Below, one piece after another: positions 25,756 to 40,100 of a stretch of DNA of 64,000 nucleotides. Every line of letters begins with the position of its first letter. The first letter of the stretch is position 1. This stretch comes from Symsagittifera roscoffensis (lineage: Eukaryota; Xenacoelomorpha; Acoela; Convolutidae), in assembly GCF_963678635.1 (NCBI RefSeq), contig NC_087070.1, forward strand, positions 1,604,512-1,668,511, read 5' to 3'. A program made the translations under genes and the position numbers. The notes beneath the pieces are model-generated. The model did no database searches and was not told where the DNA came from. It saw only the letters and a program-made list of their open reading frames with translations.

Positions 25756-27076
25756 TTGAAAAAACTTTTTCAACAAAAATGTTTTTTTCCAATACCTAGA
25801 TAACTTTTTAACCTTTGTTTCTTTTTCTTTTTGGAATTTCAAATCACAATAAAAAAAAATATGATAATCAACTTGATATTGTATCAGCAATGTTTGAGCA
25901 TCTAAATATGCGTCAAAAAACACCTTGGGCCATAGCTCTTTCGCATTTATAAAGGTCAGAAAAAAAACAGCTTCGAACAAAAAACAGAATGAACCGAATT
26001 GTTTGTTAAATCATTCAATCACAGAAAAGACAATCGATCCCTCTTTGAAATTTGCCAAAGATTATTTCTAGTAACAGTAAACGCCATCGGATTAAATTCT
26101 GTGTCAGTGGGCATCATGTCAAATCAGTGAATTTTGATTCGAGAAGTTTTAAAAAAAGCCATGACGATACCTCCGATTACGCTTTAAGCAACAAACATAA
26201 ATAAATTTAAAAATTTTATTCCAAAAGAATCACAAGTCTCATAACAAATTAGGGCAACTATTTAGCTAGAAATTCTGATTAAGGCAAACCACAGACATTT
26301 ACCTTTGAGATGCTGACCCTAATGACTGGGTATTACAGAAAAAAATTTTCGATCAAAAATCAAAGCAGACGACCAATCGAAATCAAAACAAATAACAAAC
26401 CAACAGCATTAAAAAAACCAAAATTTAAAAAACGACCGCTGGCCGGTACTGTTCTGCTAATTAGTACTATGTGTTTAGAAGTGCCAACGGATGACTCAGA
26501 AGAGCCTCAAAGTTGTTAGTTACTGGAAGTGCAAAAAACAATTTTGAAACTGATTTCGAAAAATGTCAAGACTGATAATCGAAGAAAATCTTACAAAAAC
26601 TTTCACCTACACAAGCCCGAAAACCGAAACTCGCGTATGATTTTCATCAAAATGATTTTCAACAAAAAAGAAGTTTCATTTTTTGATTTTCAAACAATTT
26701 TCAACAAAACAGTTCTTTTTCAATGCAGGATTTAAATCATGCACAGAAGCAAAGCTGATTAGGGCAAGCACAAGCAACGCAAAACTAAGAAGAAGCTTTT
26801 ATGAAGCAGTTTGATAAGAAATAACAGACACAATTTTTGAGAAAGAAAAGAATACGCCTGTCAACAGATTTAAATCGACCACCTCTGGAAAACTGAGCAT
26901 TAGTTTTTCAAAGCCAATTGTCCAGCTGTTTTAATATTTGGAAAAATTTCAAATGCAAAAACCACACTCCATAAGTAGAAAAAGTGCCTGCTAATAATCT
27001 CTACCCTAAAAGTTTAACTCAAAAATTGAACTTACACTTGAGCGAGTTCAAGTGGCTAAAATGAGTTCGTACCATA

Positions 27077-27560
27077 GCAAAACTGCTTGTATCCTGGAAA
27101 AAATAAAATGATCTGAGTGCCTTTTACATTTTGAAGCAGTTTTTCACAAGAAAAAAAGAATTAAAGTACAAAAAAAATGTTAAGTGATTTACTTTAGCAA
27201 AAATCTCCCCTAACGCCCCAAAACGAAACAAACTTATATTATTAAGTTCAATTTATTCAACCATAATGGCGTCTTTATATACTAATTACGAAATTGGATG
27301 TTCGTGTGCTGAAAAAACGCAATTCTTTTGACATTTTTCCAAAAAGTTTCATAAAGAGCAGTTTTGACATTGTGATTGTGAGTAACATAGCACCGTAAAG
27401 AAATTGTGGCAGAAAATAGCACAAAGTAGAGAACGAGAACCGCAGTAAGTAGAAAAACGCTATAATAGCACGGAATATATTGCCTGTTAACTATCCCAAA
27501 TTGGCAATCTTAAAACCCATCATAATTTTGCAAAGAAAGTTACTGACAGAACAGTTTCTC
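27077..27560 (+). repeat. TTCCGACTTTC-family repeat, degenerate copy
   Basis: It keeps the leader aaaactgcttgtatcctgg...gagtgcctttt, the middle tcccctaacgcccc and the tract tattgcctgttaactatcccaaattggcaatc, which is shared with the copy at 15360-15400. The terminal TTCCGACTTTC is missing. Confidence 0.5.
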
Positions 27561-30500
27561 AAATGAACAGAAAAATTAGACAAAATCAGGATTTGTACTT
27601 GGTTGGGAGACTTCGACCTCAAGTATTCTTTCAACTTTTTTTGAAAAAGCTAGAAATCTGTTTTTGCGATGGACAGATTTTCAGCAGTTTCAAAACCAGA
27701 GGCGACAACAACAGAAAAACCTAAGACTCCGACTTAAATTGCCTTTCGCAAACAAGAAAAATTATTCAAATAAGGCAATAATGTAAAAATTTTGATTAGT
27801 GCTGATAAATATATGACCTCCAAGTCAAAAGCACCAGTGACCTCGAGCATTCAGGTAGACTGCCTTGCACAGCTGGGCTACTGACTCTTACTGTACCGCA
27901 AAAGTGTTAACAGAATGAGCAATGCAAACTGGATAGAAAAACAGGGTCGTTTTACAAGACTCGTGATAAAATAAAATAAAGCCGAACAAAAAGAAAAAAA
28001 AACAATTTTCGTTTTATGCTACAACCTTTCATTTTTTATACTGTCGCGATGGCTATCTCGTTGGCTTTTATTTAACAAAAAAATTGTTACGAATGTGATG
28101 TCTTTGTAAAACCAAGTGTAATAGAGGTGTCTCAAGTTCTAAGCAAATTAAGAGGTTGAGAAAAATCAACGGAGCCGATCTCTCAAGGTCATTTTTAAGA
28201 CTACTTCAAACGTAACTATGAGGGCTTTTCTTATGGGCGAAGGCCCGAGTGAGTGAAAAACTCATGGAAGGACAGAAAACAAAAACAGTCGTAAGTCAAC
28301 TAACAAAATGATTTAACTGCCGTTCTTCTAGAAAGAATTAAATGAAGCAATATTTTATTTCTTACAAAACGAAACTCTTGAAATATAAAATTAGTTTCAC
28401 TTCCCCGGCGGTCAGTGACAATTTTGCATAAATCTGCCATTTTTATGTTCGACCAATATTAAGTCCCTGGAAATGTTTTTTTTTCTTTGATATTTTCACG
28501 CCGTAACTGAAATCTCATTGGTTATTTTATTCGCCCATTCGGTCTTTCCCCTGAGGAATTCCACCGTATTTAATCGGCCTCATTTGCACTGACTTATTCA
28601 ATGGGTTAATTGACCTTACGAACGAAGCAATAAAATTTAAAAAAAAACATTGAGCCGTTTTTTCCATTAGGGAAGCTGTTAGCTTTCAGGGACCGCTTTA
28701 TCACACTTGTACCACAATTTCAGGTTTTAATTTGCTCTCATTTTTTTCTCAATCAACCTTGTGCAAAATCGGAAACTGTGATTTTTTGCCGCTTATCCGA
28801 GCAACAATTAAGCGTTATTTGAACGCTGTCTTGGTAATTTCACCGAAATATTGCAATTGATCTTGGCAAAACTTGAGGCGGTATAACGAAATAAGTAGCC
28901 TCTACTTGAATGAATCCCTCTGGAATTCGAGCTCCGGTTACTTAAACATCAGCCAAGTACTCTCAATTTACTACACTATAGTATCAAAAAAAATCCATTT
29001 TAACATCCATTGACTGGTTTCAGGGTGTGACTTGTCGCCGTATTCTCATGTATAAAATAAACTGCATATTGCGCTAGATCGCCGCTCTCTGTAAAAACTG
29101 TTTAAGTGAATATGTAAATTAAGGTATCCATTTCTATAAAATGTAGTATTCACTATTTTACTTAACATTAAGAAGTGAAAGTTTAAGTGTAGCAATACTA
29201 TCATCTAATGAATTATAATTAGGCAACAGGAAAACTACAAATTTTAATTCCGTAAATTTACAATAGTGACATTAGAATTTAAATTTGGATTCGAGAAGTC
29301 CATAAATGCTTAAGTACTTAACAAACACGTATTAAAATAAAACTTTCGACACTTCTTCAAACACTGCGCCCCAGGACTGAATACTCATTCAAAAGAGACT
29401 TTACAGACCTACAATTTCAGCTTTAAATTGAAAATATAACAAAAAAGGCTGTTCTATCCTACTTTACAAACAATAAAACTTATAAATACAACTAAATGGA
29501 TTTGCATAATGTATGGGTAGAAAAAATAACCGATTTGATCAAGTATCAAATACGAAAACTTTTCAGATAAAGAACCTAACAGTTCATTTTCTCAGTACCA
29601 AGGGCGCAGTACAGTAAAATAAGTATATCTGATTTGCATTATTCCGACAACATCAGACTTTTAAGCGAAGAAAAGCACTGAGATAACGGCTTTCGATACA
29701 GAGGATCAAATTAAATTTGAGACAAACGAACAAGAGAGGCTGATTACTGTGAAACAATTGCTAGTATTGTATCAGAAACTTTTGGTCCCAAGAAAAAAAG
29801 ATATTATTACAAAGCTCAAAAAATTCGATAAGTTACTATCAAATTTCAAATTAAGTTTTAGTTTTCCATACGGTTTCGATTTATTTAAGCTACTTCCAGC
29901 GTTATGCTAATGCTTCAAAAAACATTAAGTTAGATAGATAGTAAAACAGAAAACCCCAAAATGTAGGTGCAATATAAAAAAGCCGAAGTCTAAACCAGCT
30001 ACCCTACAAACCAGCCGAAAATACGTAACCGTTTCATAATAGTTATGAGTAGTTATGAACAATTTAGAGTTACGAAAGTCATGCACATTTCATTCATATG
30101 AAGTAAATTTTCGGTTGGTTCATACACTGCGCATTTTCGGTTGGCTTATACTTCGGCTGGTTTATATACACCCACAAGGTGATTATCAAAGCCAATTTAA
30201 TGTAGCTGGTATGTGCAGATACCATTAAAATTAGTCTTTTCGCAGTCAACCAACCCCTCACTAAGTCATACGACGACATGATAAAGAAGATTTAGACATT
30301 CAAACCACTCAAGCAACTAAAAGAACTATCAGTTGAGCACACAATCCAAACAATAGAAATCTGTTTGCAGAGTCTATTAAAAACACCCCTATCCCCACCG
30401 AACTTGTTGTCTACTTATGCGAAAAAAGGGGGCAGATTATTTACAGAATTCTGTACTCGTATATGCTTAACCGTAGATTATTCCTTCATAGGGGTTGATA

Positions 30501-31055
30501 TTTTTTTTACTAGTTACCACAGTTAGGACTGAAAATTCCATCCCATAGGAAGATCAATTCTCAATTAGTGCTTGTTTACGATTAACTTTCTAATACTGGC
30601 TGGTGCTTTGACTGTTCATAAGTTCAATATTCAAATTTGATTCTTGAATATATAGTAAAACCGCTTACCTTGGACTTGAACCCCCTTCTCCAGTAACATA
30701 GTTCGGCAAAAACAAATGGCTGCATTAGTTAGAGAACAATTATATCGAGTCAATTTAGAGGAAACAAAACAAACAACACTTTGAAAGACAGGAAAATACG
30801 CAGCGGAAAAATAGATTTAACATATTTACACTTGATAAAACGATAACTACATTAGAAACAGAGTCAATTTTTAAGAGCATTTACGAAATTCAGCCGAAGA
30901 TTAGAGTGAAATGGCACTTGGTTTGAAAAGGCATTTTGTGAGTGTGATTTCAATGAAAGAATGACGGGAGAGTGATATTTAGTTTCAATTTATTTTATAT
31001 ACTTTGATGTTTGTGCTAGGGAATGAAAGAACCAATTTTTAGTTGCAATGGGTTC
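27561..31055. other. AT-rich DNA downstream of CDC14, no gene seen
   Basis: No coding region recognised. A tRNA-like segment sits at 30665-30745 on the minus strand (gggttcaagtcc B-box-like). Sequence near 28380-28990 is less AT-biased but open frames are short. Confidence 0.4.
30989..30994 (-). terminator. polyadenylation signal AATAAA of CDC14
   Basis: The minus strand reads AATAAA 61 bases after the CDC14 stop codon. The hexamer alone is common in AT-rich DNA. Its position just beyond the terminal exon is what supports it. Confidence 0.5.
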
Positions 31056-31166
31056 TTAGTTACTATCTTTTGAGCCACCATTGTTGTGAAAACTTATTGA
31101 AGCTGGGCCGGGTTCGGATTGAGATGCAATCAAGTCCATCGTCTGTTCTTTCTCAGAAGAGCGCAA
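31056..31166 (-). CDS. CDC14: CDC14 terminal exon
   Basis: The 37 codons, including TAA at 31056-31058, encode [20 protein letters not shown], then [16 protein letters not shown]. The acceptor attccag at 31167-31168 gives the phase 0 required by the previous exon, although its pyrimidine tract is poor. A nicer open segment extends upstream as LELMSRFQ to an acceptor ttcaag at 31193-31194, but that has the wrong phase unless a small exon is missing. The polyadenylation signal is just downstream. Confidence 0.7.
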   Translation of the reverse strand: MRSSEKEQTMDLIASQSEPGPASISFHNNGGSKDSN

Positions 31167-34100
31167 CTGGAATCGACTCATGAGTTCCAGGCCTTGAACA
31201 AAAAATGGTCATTACATATACAAAAAAAAATTTTTTTTTTGTCTACTAACATATCTATAATTATTAGCCAGTGAATAACAGTTTGGAATTCCTGTCATTG
31301 TTATGCAATTCCCACCAGATAAATTTTATGTAAATCACTGAGGCAAAGCTGCAACTTCGCAAGCACGAACGAGAAAGCGTCAAAGATTCGAATGCACACA
31401 AGTTCAAAATTTGTATGTAATAAGTTGGCATGTAAAAAACTACAGACCACCACATTAACTTTGCGTGTAATAAATTAGAAAATATATTAAACCAAATTGC
31501 GTTAAAATAATATCAAACATAACCAACTGACTGTTGGAAAAGAGCAATGAACGCAATGAAACTGAAACAAAAACTGACTTTTTTTTTGTTCAAAAATCTG
31601 GAACTTTTGACTTTCGAAGAAAAAATAGATGGCCTTAAAGCTCTTTGAATTTTTAGAACAATTTCTGATGGACACTTTTTTTTTTAAAATAACCCAATTT
31701 GAGAAAACTGGATCAATAGGCAAAACTTTTATTTCACTGGGATATCTGATAATTAATTTCCATTTTCGAAATTAGAAGTCGCTCAAGTTTTTCGTGACCT
31801 TTTTACTTTTGCTGTTCGAAAGTCGAGTTTGCCTTCCTGATAACACTGAAAATGCACTAAACTTGGAAAAAATTGAAAGTCAAACAGCGAAAAAGTAGAT
31901 TTGAGCCTCAACAAATTTTCAGACTTTTCCAGAAAAAAAAGATATCGCGTTCATCGACTTTTAATAATTTGCCAAATAATTTTAATAAAAAAATTAAGGA
32001 AATGGACACAATTTTAGTCCTCTCCACTGGTCATAATTTCGTCTACTATTGCTTCGTTCCAAAAAGCATGGTTTATGTTAAAGAATGTGTAAAATGCGCG
32101 ATTTTGATGCGCTGAACATTCCAACTCAGAACCAAGTTGACATCCTCCTCCCTCAACGGACTTTGGGAGTGGGGGGGGGGGGGTTGTTAACTTGGTTTTA
32201 CTTCTCTTTTTCAACCAAAGGACCATGAGTGCCTCGAGAAATACCTGCGAAGATCTGAGGTTGTATTTGTTCGTGTGTGAAGAGGGCAGAGTGGAGGGGG
32301 GCTGGTGTCCAGCATAAGCGTAGGAGGATTGGGGGGAGTGACTGCTGTTTGACAGATATGTAGAAGAGGGGGGCAAAGTTGATGCGGCTGCCACTGAGTT
32401 TGATGAGTGGGGGTAGGAGTGGCTGTTAGGAGGCACTGGTTGTGAGGTGTCCATCACAGAATGCTTCACACTGCTCGCTCCATTGCTGCCGTTAGCACCT
32501 AAACATCAAATGGGAAAAACTTACGATTCATTTTGCAACCATAACAAATATCGTTTATCAGCATTCAAAAGCATAACGAAATAATCGATCTATAGAGCAA
32601 AAAGCTTCAGCCACAGCCAACAGGGCTGAGACAAAAGACTGAAACTATGGAAAACCACGTGAAAAGTATAATATACACCGAAGAAAAAACGCTCGGCAAT
32701 TAGCAAAACAAAATGAAACCTATAACCGTTGAAAAATTTTCATCATCTCATAGAAATTGTAAAATAATTTGGACTTTTTTGATTTTCAATTTTTTTTCTA
32801 AAAAAATCACCTTATAGTTTTTGAATTCAAGATTCTTTGATAAATTACATTTTCAATACAAACTAACTCAAATGGGGAAATTGAATTAGCAACAATTTAT
32901 CTTAACTTCTGACACAGAGGCGAAGATGAGCTTCGCATAACTTGCGATAAAACGAAAGCGTAACATTACAAGCTACCAAATAGTCAGTGAAATGAGAATA
33001 ACTAAGTCGAATATTTTTTAGGAAATACAATAAGTTTTAGTTCAGAAAACAGACGAAAATACAACCGCTAGCTTTAAAAATTATTTAGTATTTTCCGAGC
33101 GTTCACAAAGCCAACAACATATGCTTAGACATCAATCGATCCGAATACAAAAAAAAAACTTTTTTGAATCGACCAACTTCACGTACAGATTATCAAGGCT
33201 AGAGTAGATGGCTCAACTACAGGGTCACTTACGACTTGGACATCTTCAACATGTTTTACCAACGAAGGGATTGCATTTTAAGCGCGACCAGCTCTGCATG
33301 CATTTTGCTCCGCCCTGCATGGGAGCGGAGTGCTTTGACACCCATGTTGTACAGCGTAAAAACATATCTGAACACGTGTTTAGTTGTTGATTTAGCAACC
33401 CCAATTTAAATTCACTATCTTGAAGCCAGTCTTCATTGAACTTACATCTTCCCTTGACTGAACTTTTGCGACTCAGGTTAAATTACAGGTTAACGCTTAA
33501 TAAACAATTGAATTTAGACTTTGAAGTAAAAACTCGCTCCTTCACGCTCCTGGCCCGACACAACTTTTCTCGCACTGACACGGCCCTGACAACTTTTTGT
33601 TCGCCCTGATATGGCCCTGACCGCGTGGCAACCCTAAAATTGTGCGATGAGTTTTTCTTAATTTTTTTTTAAGTTTGAACTTTTAATTTTTATGCTACCA
33701 ACCGACCTGATTTATTCAAAAAAAGAATAATCATTATTCTACTCCATAAAACGATGCAAAATAAGTTCACTAAACCGACAAAACATTAGCAAGAATTTTT
33801 TAGGCCGATTAAAAATTCTATTCGAAAAAAAAAACAAAAAAAACATACCAGTCAGGAATGTAAATTAAAAAAACTACCGAGTTAATCAAGGACAACTGAA
33901 TAACGCTTGCTAAGCGCAAGGGTAACAACAATAAAAATTGCTTACAGCGCAAAAAAATTGTGGTGTGGCAACTAAGCTGACAAACTATAGTCCGATTATT
34001 TAGTTTTTCCCGGAAAGAAATCAATTTCAGACATTAAAAAAAACAAGGTCCGGCTGTGACGCGATACCCAGACCATAGGGTGCAAAGGCAACAGCATTAC

Positions 34101-37100
34101 CTCCAGGCCAAAAGATAATGGGCCTGGAAGTTAATAAGAATCAATAATATAGCAACATCAGTTTCAATTGTGTAAAAAAATTAGTTTACGGAAAAAAGCC
34201 AAGATCCCGATAACAAGACACTTGCTCTCTCAAAAGTAAAAATCGAAGTCAAGCTGATTTCCTCTCTATTGTCCATGTTTTGAAAGGCGCAAATCGCCTC
34301 GGATTTCTTTCAATGATTTCATGAAATTAAAGAAAAACGAAACAACCGGTTGCTGTTCAAACCGCAAAGACGGAAGTAAAAACCTCAAAAATGGGATAAA
34401 ACTTTTTCTGATTCAAACAAAAATCTGGTTCTAAAGTTGATTCTATTTGAGCAAGGCAAAAAGGGAAATAGCACCTAAATTATTTCAAATTAATCGAGCG
34501 TATGTTTTCCTATGGATTCTAACACACATTCTTTACTCAACTCTGTTAATAACACATAACAAGGACTATATTTCATGGCAGGTACACTTGAAGCCATGAA
34601 TCGTGAAAAAATTCACACTTTAAACCTAGCCAAAATACAGTTGGAAATGACAATAAACATGAACCACAACGATACATAGCAAACAAACAGTTGGAAAAGA
34701 GTCAATGAATGCACAGAAACAGAAAAAAAACTGACGTGTTTTGTTTCAAAATATCAACATTCGAATTTTGAAGAACAAACTGATGCCATTACAGCTCTTC
34801 TGAATTTAAAGAACAATTTTTGATTGGCGTTTTTTTGACAAAATTAACCCAATTCGAGAAAATCCAGATTCTGAACTTGAAAAAATATCACAAGTCATAC
34901 CGCGAAAAATCAATTTTTAGCGTGAGTAGGATTTTTACCGGTATAGGATTTTGTAAGACTATCTCCCGAAAACAAATCCCCTATTCTTCAATAAAAATTC
35001 TACTAAGTTCGTTGGCTCTTAATAACAGACTGTATTTCGATTATTCGATTATTTTCAATTTAATTGATTGACACTTTTTAAAATAAAACTAACTCAATTG
35101 AAATTTTCAAGTATTTTTTGTTCTGCTGGGAAATCTAATAATTAAAAACCTATACCGGAATTAAAAGTCATTCACGTTCATTTATAATTTAGTAGTCTAA
35201 TTTGTTTTCCTTTTAGCACACTAATTTAAATTGAACTTAAAAAAGAACTCAAAAGTGAACCCGCAAAAAGACATTTTTCCTGATTAGAAAATACAAAAGA
35301 AAGACGGCCTCAATAGGTGTCTACACGTTGATTGGCACTTAACTAGAACCACGGTAAATTATTTAAAATCACTGACAGCCAGTTAAATTTAAAAAGAACA
35401 TATGATTTATTTATTTTCTAGATGCATTCATAAATCATTGGTAGGGTGGCCCTCTTCATCCTTTACATTGATTGCCACGGGAAAAAATTACCCACCACAC
35501 TAACTAATATATATTTTTTTAAATTAAATAAAAAATGTTGGCAAAAGGATTACTTGTGTATAGATAATTAGCAGTAGACGAAGGCACATTTGACGAGTAG
35601 TTAGAGACTGAAGAGGTCAAATGGTTCGTCACACCTCCCATCAATGCAGCTGTAGTCTTACTGGGCTTCGCACTACTCTGGAACCCCCCTACACCTGGAG
35701 ACATTGTCGTCCCGGTCGCACCATTGCGGGTGGATGATACAGTAGTCGTTCCGTTGTTTCCACTGCCAGCCCCCGAGTGGTTAGAGTAAGAGCTGTTGTT
35801 TGCGAGAGTAGTCAAACCTGACGAAGGGTAGTGGTGAACGTTGTTCCGTGAGGCAATTGACGAAGAGACGCTAGAAAACAGACAAATCATTAAAAACAAA
35901 AAACATCTTGGTTTTTAATGTAAATGCCAAAATAAATCGTAAGACCGCCTTTTTGAGGTATCAGTGAATATTATATTGGGCTTTGATCGGCCATCAGTGT
36001 AATATGCTCCCTCAAATACCGATTAGTGTAGTACCGAGAAAAAAAATTTGAAAACGCTATGGAAGGTGAAAGAACTGAATGATTAATGATTTCAATTAAT
36101 TTTTTCTTAACAGGTTTTCATGCAAAGGATTTCTTTGTGACAGGAATTTCATATGGTTTAGGAACCGATGACATCACAAACGAATACTCAAACACAAAAT
36201 AGAAAAATTTTTTGGACATACTGGCATGACAAAGACAATTTAAAAATAGACGCAGATAAACATGCAAGTTACGATTTTATACTATCAATTAAACCATTAA
36301 AACTATCATTAACTGAAATATAAAAAGTAGGATGATTTGTCGAACTTTTACTTCTTCAAAAATACAGCATTTTATAGCCTCCCATTATTTAATTATATTC
36401 CATTTTCATTGGTAGTCATTTCCCTTATTAAAAACAAGGTCAATCATATCTAGCCTGTCAAACCTTATAAAAAAGGTATGGCTCAATAGTTAAAGTCGGC
36501 CAGTAAATTCCCACCCAGAGATGACGAGAAAAATTTCTAATATACACACGATTATCATTCTATTATACATTCGGATACTTATACATCTTTAAGTTTTTAT
36601 AATTTTATATCAACCTAATTTTCAGGAAAATGTAAGGGTAACATGACAATGACGGTTTGTATGACTAAATCACACTCTCACGTGGTCACGACACGACTAG
36701 TTTATTTTTACCGGTACTTCGTGGCCATCACGAGAGATCTCGGGGAGCCACTCGGATCTGCCGAGGAGGCCACGTGGTACATGGGGGAGTGGTAGTAAGT
36801 GTTCCCCCTTGCACCGCCAGCAGAAGACGACATGTATGCAATGCCACGTGAAGAGCGAAGCAAGGCTATTCTTCAACCAATCAAAATCAAGCATCAATTA
36901 ATTTTGAGAACAGACCAATACCAACTGGGTTACACTACTTTTTACGTACAGGTACAAGTGATAACAAAAATCAGATCTCTTATGGTTCGAATTATTAGCA
37001 CAAATTAAGTTATTATATAAAATTCTTTCGATTTTTAAGCAGTTCTTCAGCATCTGAGATTATCAGTTGTCAATCAAATATCAGTTTTCTTCGTTTTCGT

Positions 37101-40100
37101 TTCGATATACGATCATTTGATCACAATCATTAATTTGAGTGTTTAATACTCTATTCAGGGTGACCACATTCTCGATTCGGAAAAAGGAACCTTCAATTTC
37201 ATCTGAAAAAAGTACCTTAAAGAACTTTTTAAAAAACCAGGTCATTACTAAGGTGCTTTAAAGAACAAAAAAATAGCCAAAGAAAAACAGAAACCAACAA
37301 AAAATCGTACAAAACTTCAGATCACAGAGTAGCAACTTAAAGGAATGATGTCGATGGAGCATCTCTTTTCTGTACAGAGACTAAGGGTCGCTTGCCTTAG
37401 ATTTACCCATGTCCTCTGAAACATTGATTGGTAAAACCTCGATCAAAGCGAGGTCCCTTAGAAGAAGGACTTTTGAAATTTAAATGACCATAAAAGTACT
37501 AAAAGGAACTGGTCCTTTAAAACGGACCATATGGTCACCCTGACTCAATTTGAGCAATTATCTAGCCTGTTTTCAGGCGTTTCAGCACTACAATTAATTG
37601 TTGAACAGTCTTTTTAGTAGGCTACATTCAAGCATTACATTACAAATAAGGTCAATTAATTTACAAATTACTACAAACTATACAAGACAGTTATGATGGA
37701 TGCATTTGGTTGGTGACCTACTTTTTGGATAGATTTCCGGACAAGGGTGGCGCAGCAGCGCCTCCCCCAGACGAGCGCTTCTTGACCGAGGTCAAGTTGG
37801 CAGTCGCCGCCGAAATGTTATTAGAAGCGTGCCCGTATGATGTGGGGGAGGAGGTGCCGCCTATAGACAGGCGGGACGCCTTAGCGGCTACCCCGTGCAT
37901 CCCACTTGACACCTTGGAGGATCCAATTGAGTTGTTTCTAAGGGAGATGCAATTTTCTCATTAAGATTTTGAAACCCAGCTTTGGAACCTTTCCTGTTCA
38001 TCGAAATCGAGAGAAAACCAGGCACAGTCAAAGAATCTCCTGGATGGCGTATGTAACTCATGCGCTCGACCTTATGATCGCGAGTGCTTTTTAAATTTAT
38101 CGCTGGCCCTGCGTCCTCCTTACTAAGTTGGGGAAGATCGATGTTGCCCGTTTTCAGGCTAATCTCAGACCCAGAGCACCTCCGCGGGCTCAAAACTAAA
38201 TTTTTTTTAACTTTCCCATTATTCTGACAAGCCAACTCAAAAAATTCATTCTGCTTTTCATTTATAAAACTTCAAGGTGGATATAAAGCTATCTCTGTCA
38301 AACAATGTTAGAATTCACATAAACGTTATTCGTTACAATATTTCCCAAAAAAATAAAAAGCTGTGCACCAGTCATTGGCGTGAGTGCCTTGCATTTTCAA
38401 TACGGTATGGTTAAGAAGCAAGGTGTCGTTAAATTTAAAAATTAGGTAATCCGCAACCTTTTTGTTACTAACTTGTTGCTCAAAACAGACGAGCCAACCG
38501 ACTTCTTACTCGCACTGCCCTTCGGTGACTTGGAAGCTCTCCGAACCCCGGTTGTCGAACCTCCTGATGAGGCTGCCGAGTCACTTCTACCCTGTAGTCC
38601 CACTGGGTGGTGGTTTTGGCGCTTGGCTTTGATCAGCAACAAATGGTCTCCCTGCGACTTCCGCAGAGCAGCGCCCGAGGATCCATTTGCGGACGGTCTG
38701 CTCACTCCTGATGAGGTGCCATGCGAGTTCAAACCCGTGCGAGGACTCCGGGAATTCTGAAAAAAAGAGCTTCAATTCAAGTTAAAATTCAAATTACCCA
38801 AAATTTTATGATGAGCGGAATTTTTTTAGGACTGTCAAGACAATTTAACCAAACACCGCGAGGGAAAAACTAAGATATGAGCTGTTCAGTTCTTTACGGC
38901 TTACCGCTGTTGCGGCCCTGGTTAAGAACTGCAACAATTTTTTAAAGTTCTGAGTTCTTTAGTTTCTTGGCAGGGTAAGGTTGCGTTACCGTCAAATAAC
39001 GAGCGTGGATCATGGTGAGCATAGTACATCTGACCTATCAATTGAGAAGCTGATACGTAACCACTTCTCATATTTGAACTAGCACACAGAGGAAAAGGAA
39101 CCCTTTGGGTCTTTGCTTTTTACTCAGGCCAAAAATGCCTAAGAACTACAAAAATAGCCAACAGACAGTTGGGAAACTGTAAAACCAGGAAACTTTTCAA
39201 AATTTTTGTAACTGCGAGAAAAAATACATCACGTTAAAGGTTTTTGAATTTCGGGAATCTTTTATGACTGACAATTTTTTCATATAAAATAACCGAAGAA
39301 AAGGCTGTATCATTTTTTTTAGATAATTTTTTCATTCTGCGAGAAAATCTATAATTAAAATCCACGTTCGAAACTAGAATTTATTCACATTTTCCCGCGC
39401 AATTTCAATTTCACAATTAAATAGTTTAATTTGCCCTCCTTTACCTAAATGAATTTGAAATTGAACCTGTAAAGAAAGCAAAGTCAAATTGACCGTGTAA
39501 TATTTGGTGCTAGGTATTTTAGTATACCGGTTTTTCAGCAGACTCAAAACATTTAATAAGTCAAACCGGTAACTTCAAAAGCGGCATTGGCAACGGCAAA
39601 TAGCGACAGCTTACTCTACTACTCTTGCATTCGGCATTAGAGTTATCGTGCACGTGAATCAGTGTTTGCCATGGGGACCGGCCTATTAACATGTGTGTCG
39701 ATTAGCATGTTCATGTAAAAGAATGTGGTTTAAAGCTTTGCCATTTCACGTTTTGTTTACCAAAATTGCAATTTTGAAATTTTAGCTCCCCTATCAAATC
39801 AAGTGGTAACCGAAGTTATTTTCGATATTTTAGGCTTATTTGTTTTTCGACTGAAAGCACACCCAATTAAAGCAATTAACGCATGCTAATAGGCGCACAT
39901 GCCAATCGCTACCCTCCGTTAGCCGCAAAACTAGTTTTTTTTTTGCTTCAGTTTTGTTAAACCATGGGATAATTGTCTTAATTAGGGAAACTCAACCATA
40001 GACTGTGCCTTTTTATGCCTGTCAAGCCACTGTGCATCAGTTGTACTTCATTGTTCTGCTAGAAGACCCAGTTTTTATTTTTTAAGCTAAAAGATCGGTC

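Noticed and set aside
32014-32244. Continuation of the minus-strand frame past the tail exon to 32014
   Set aside because: It passes a strong donor CAG/GTATTT, then poly-Pro from a G/C run. The terminal exon at 31166 joins in phase, so I treat this as intron, although retention is possible.
33208-33390. Plus-strand frame with several Cys and His ([10 protein letters not shown]...)
   Set aside because: It lies in a CDC14 intron with a local hairpin (gctccgc...gcggagtgc); the Cys and His spacing fits no zinc-finger pattern.
36697-36897. 66-codon minus-strand frame with a plausible Met start
   Set aside because: The CDC14 tail exon uses another frame of the same DNA, fixed by phase with both neighbours; this frame is a shadow.
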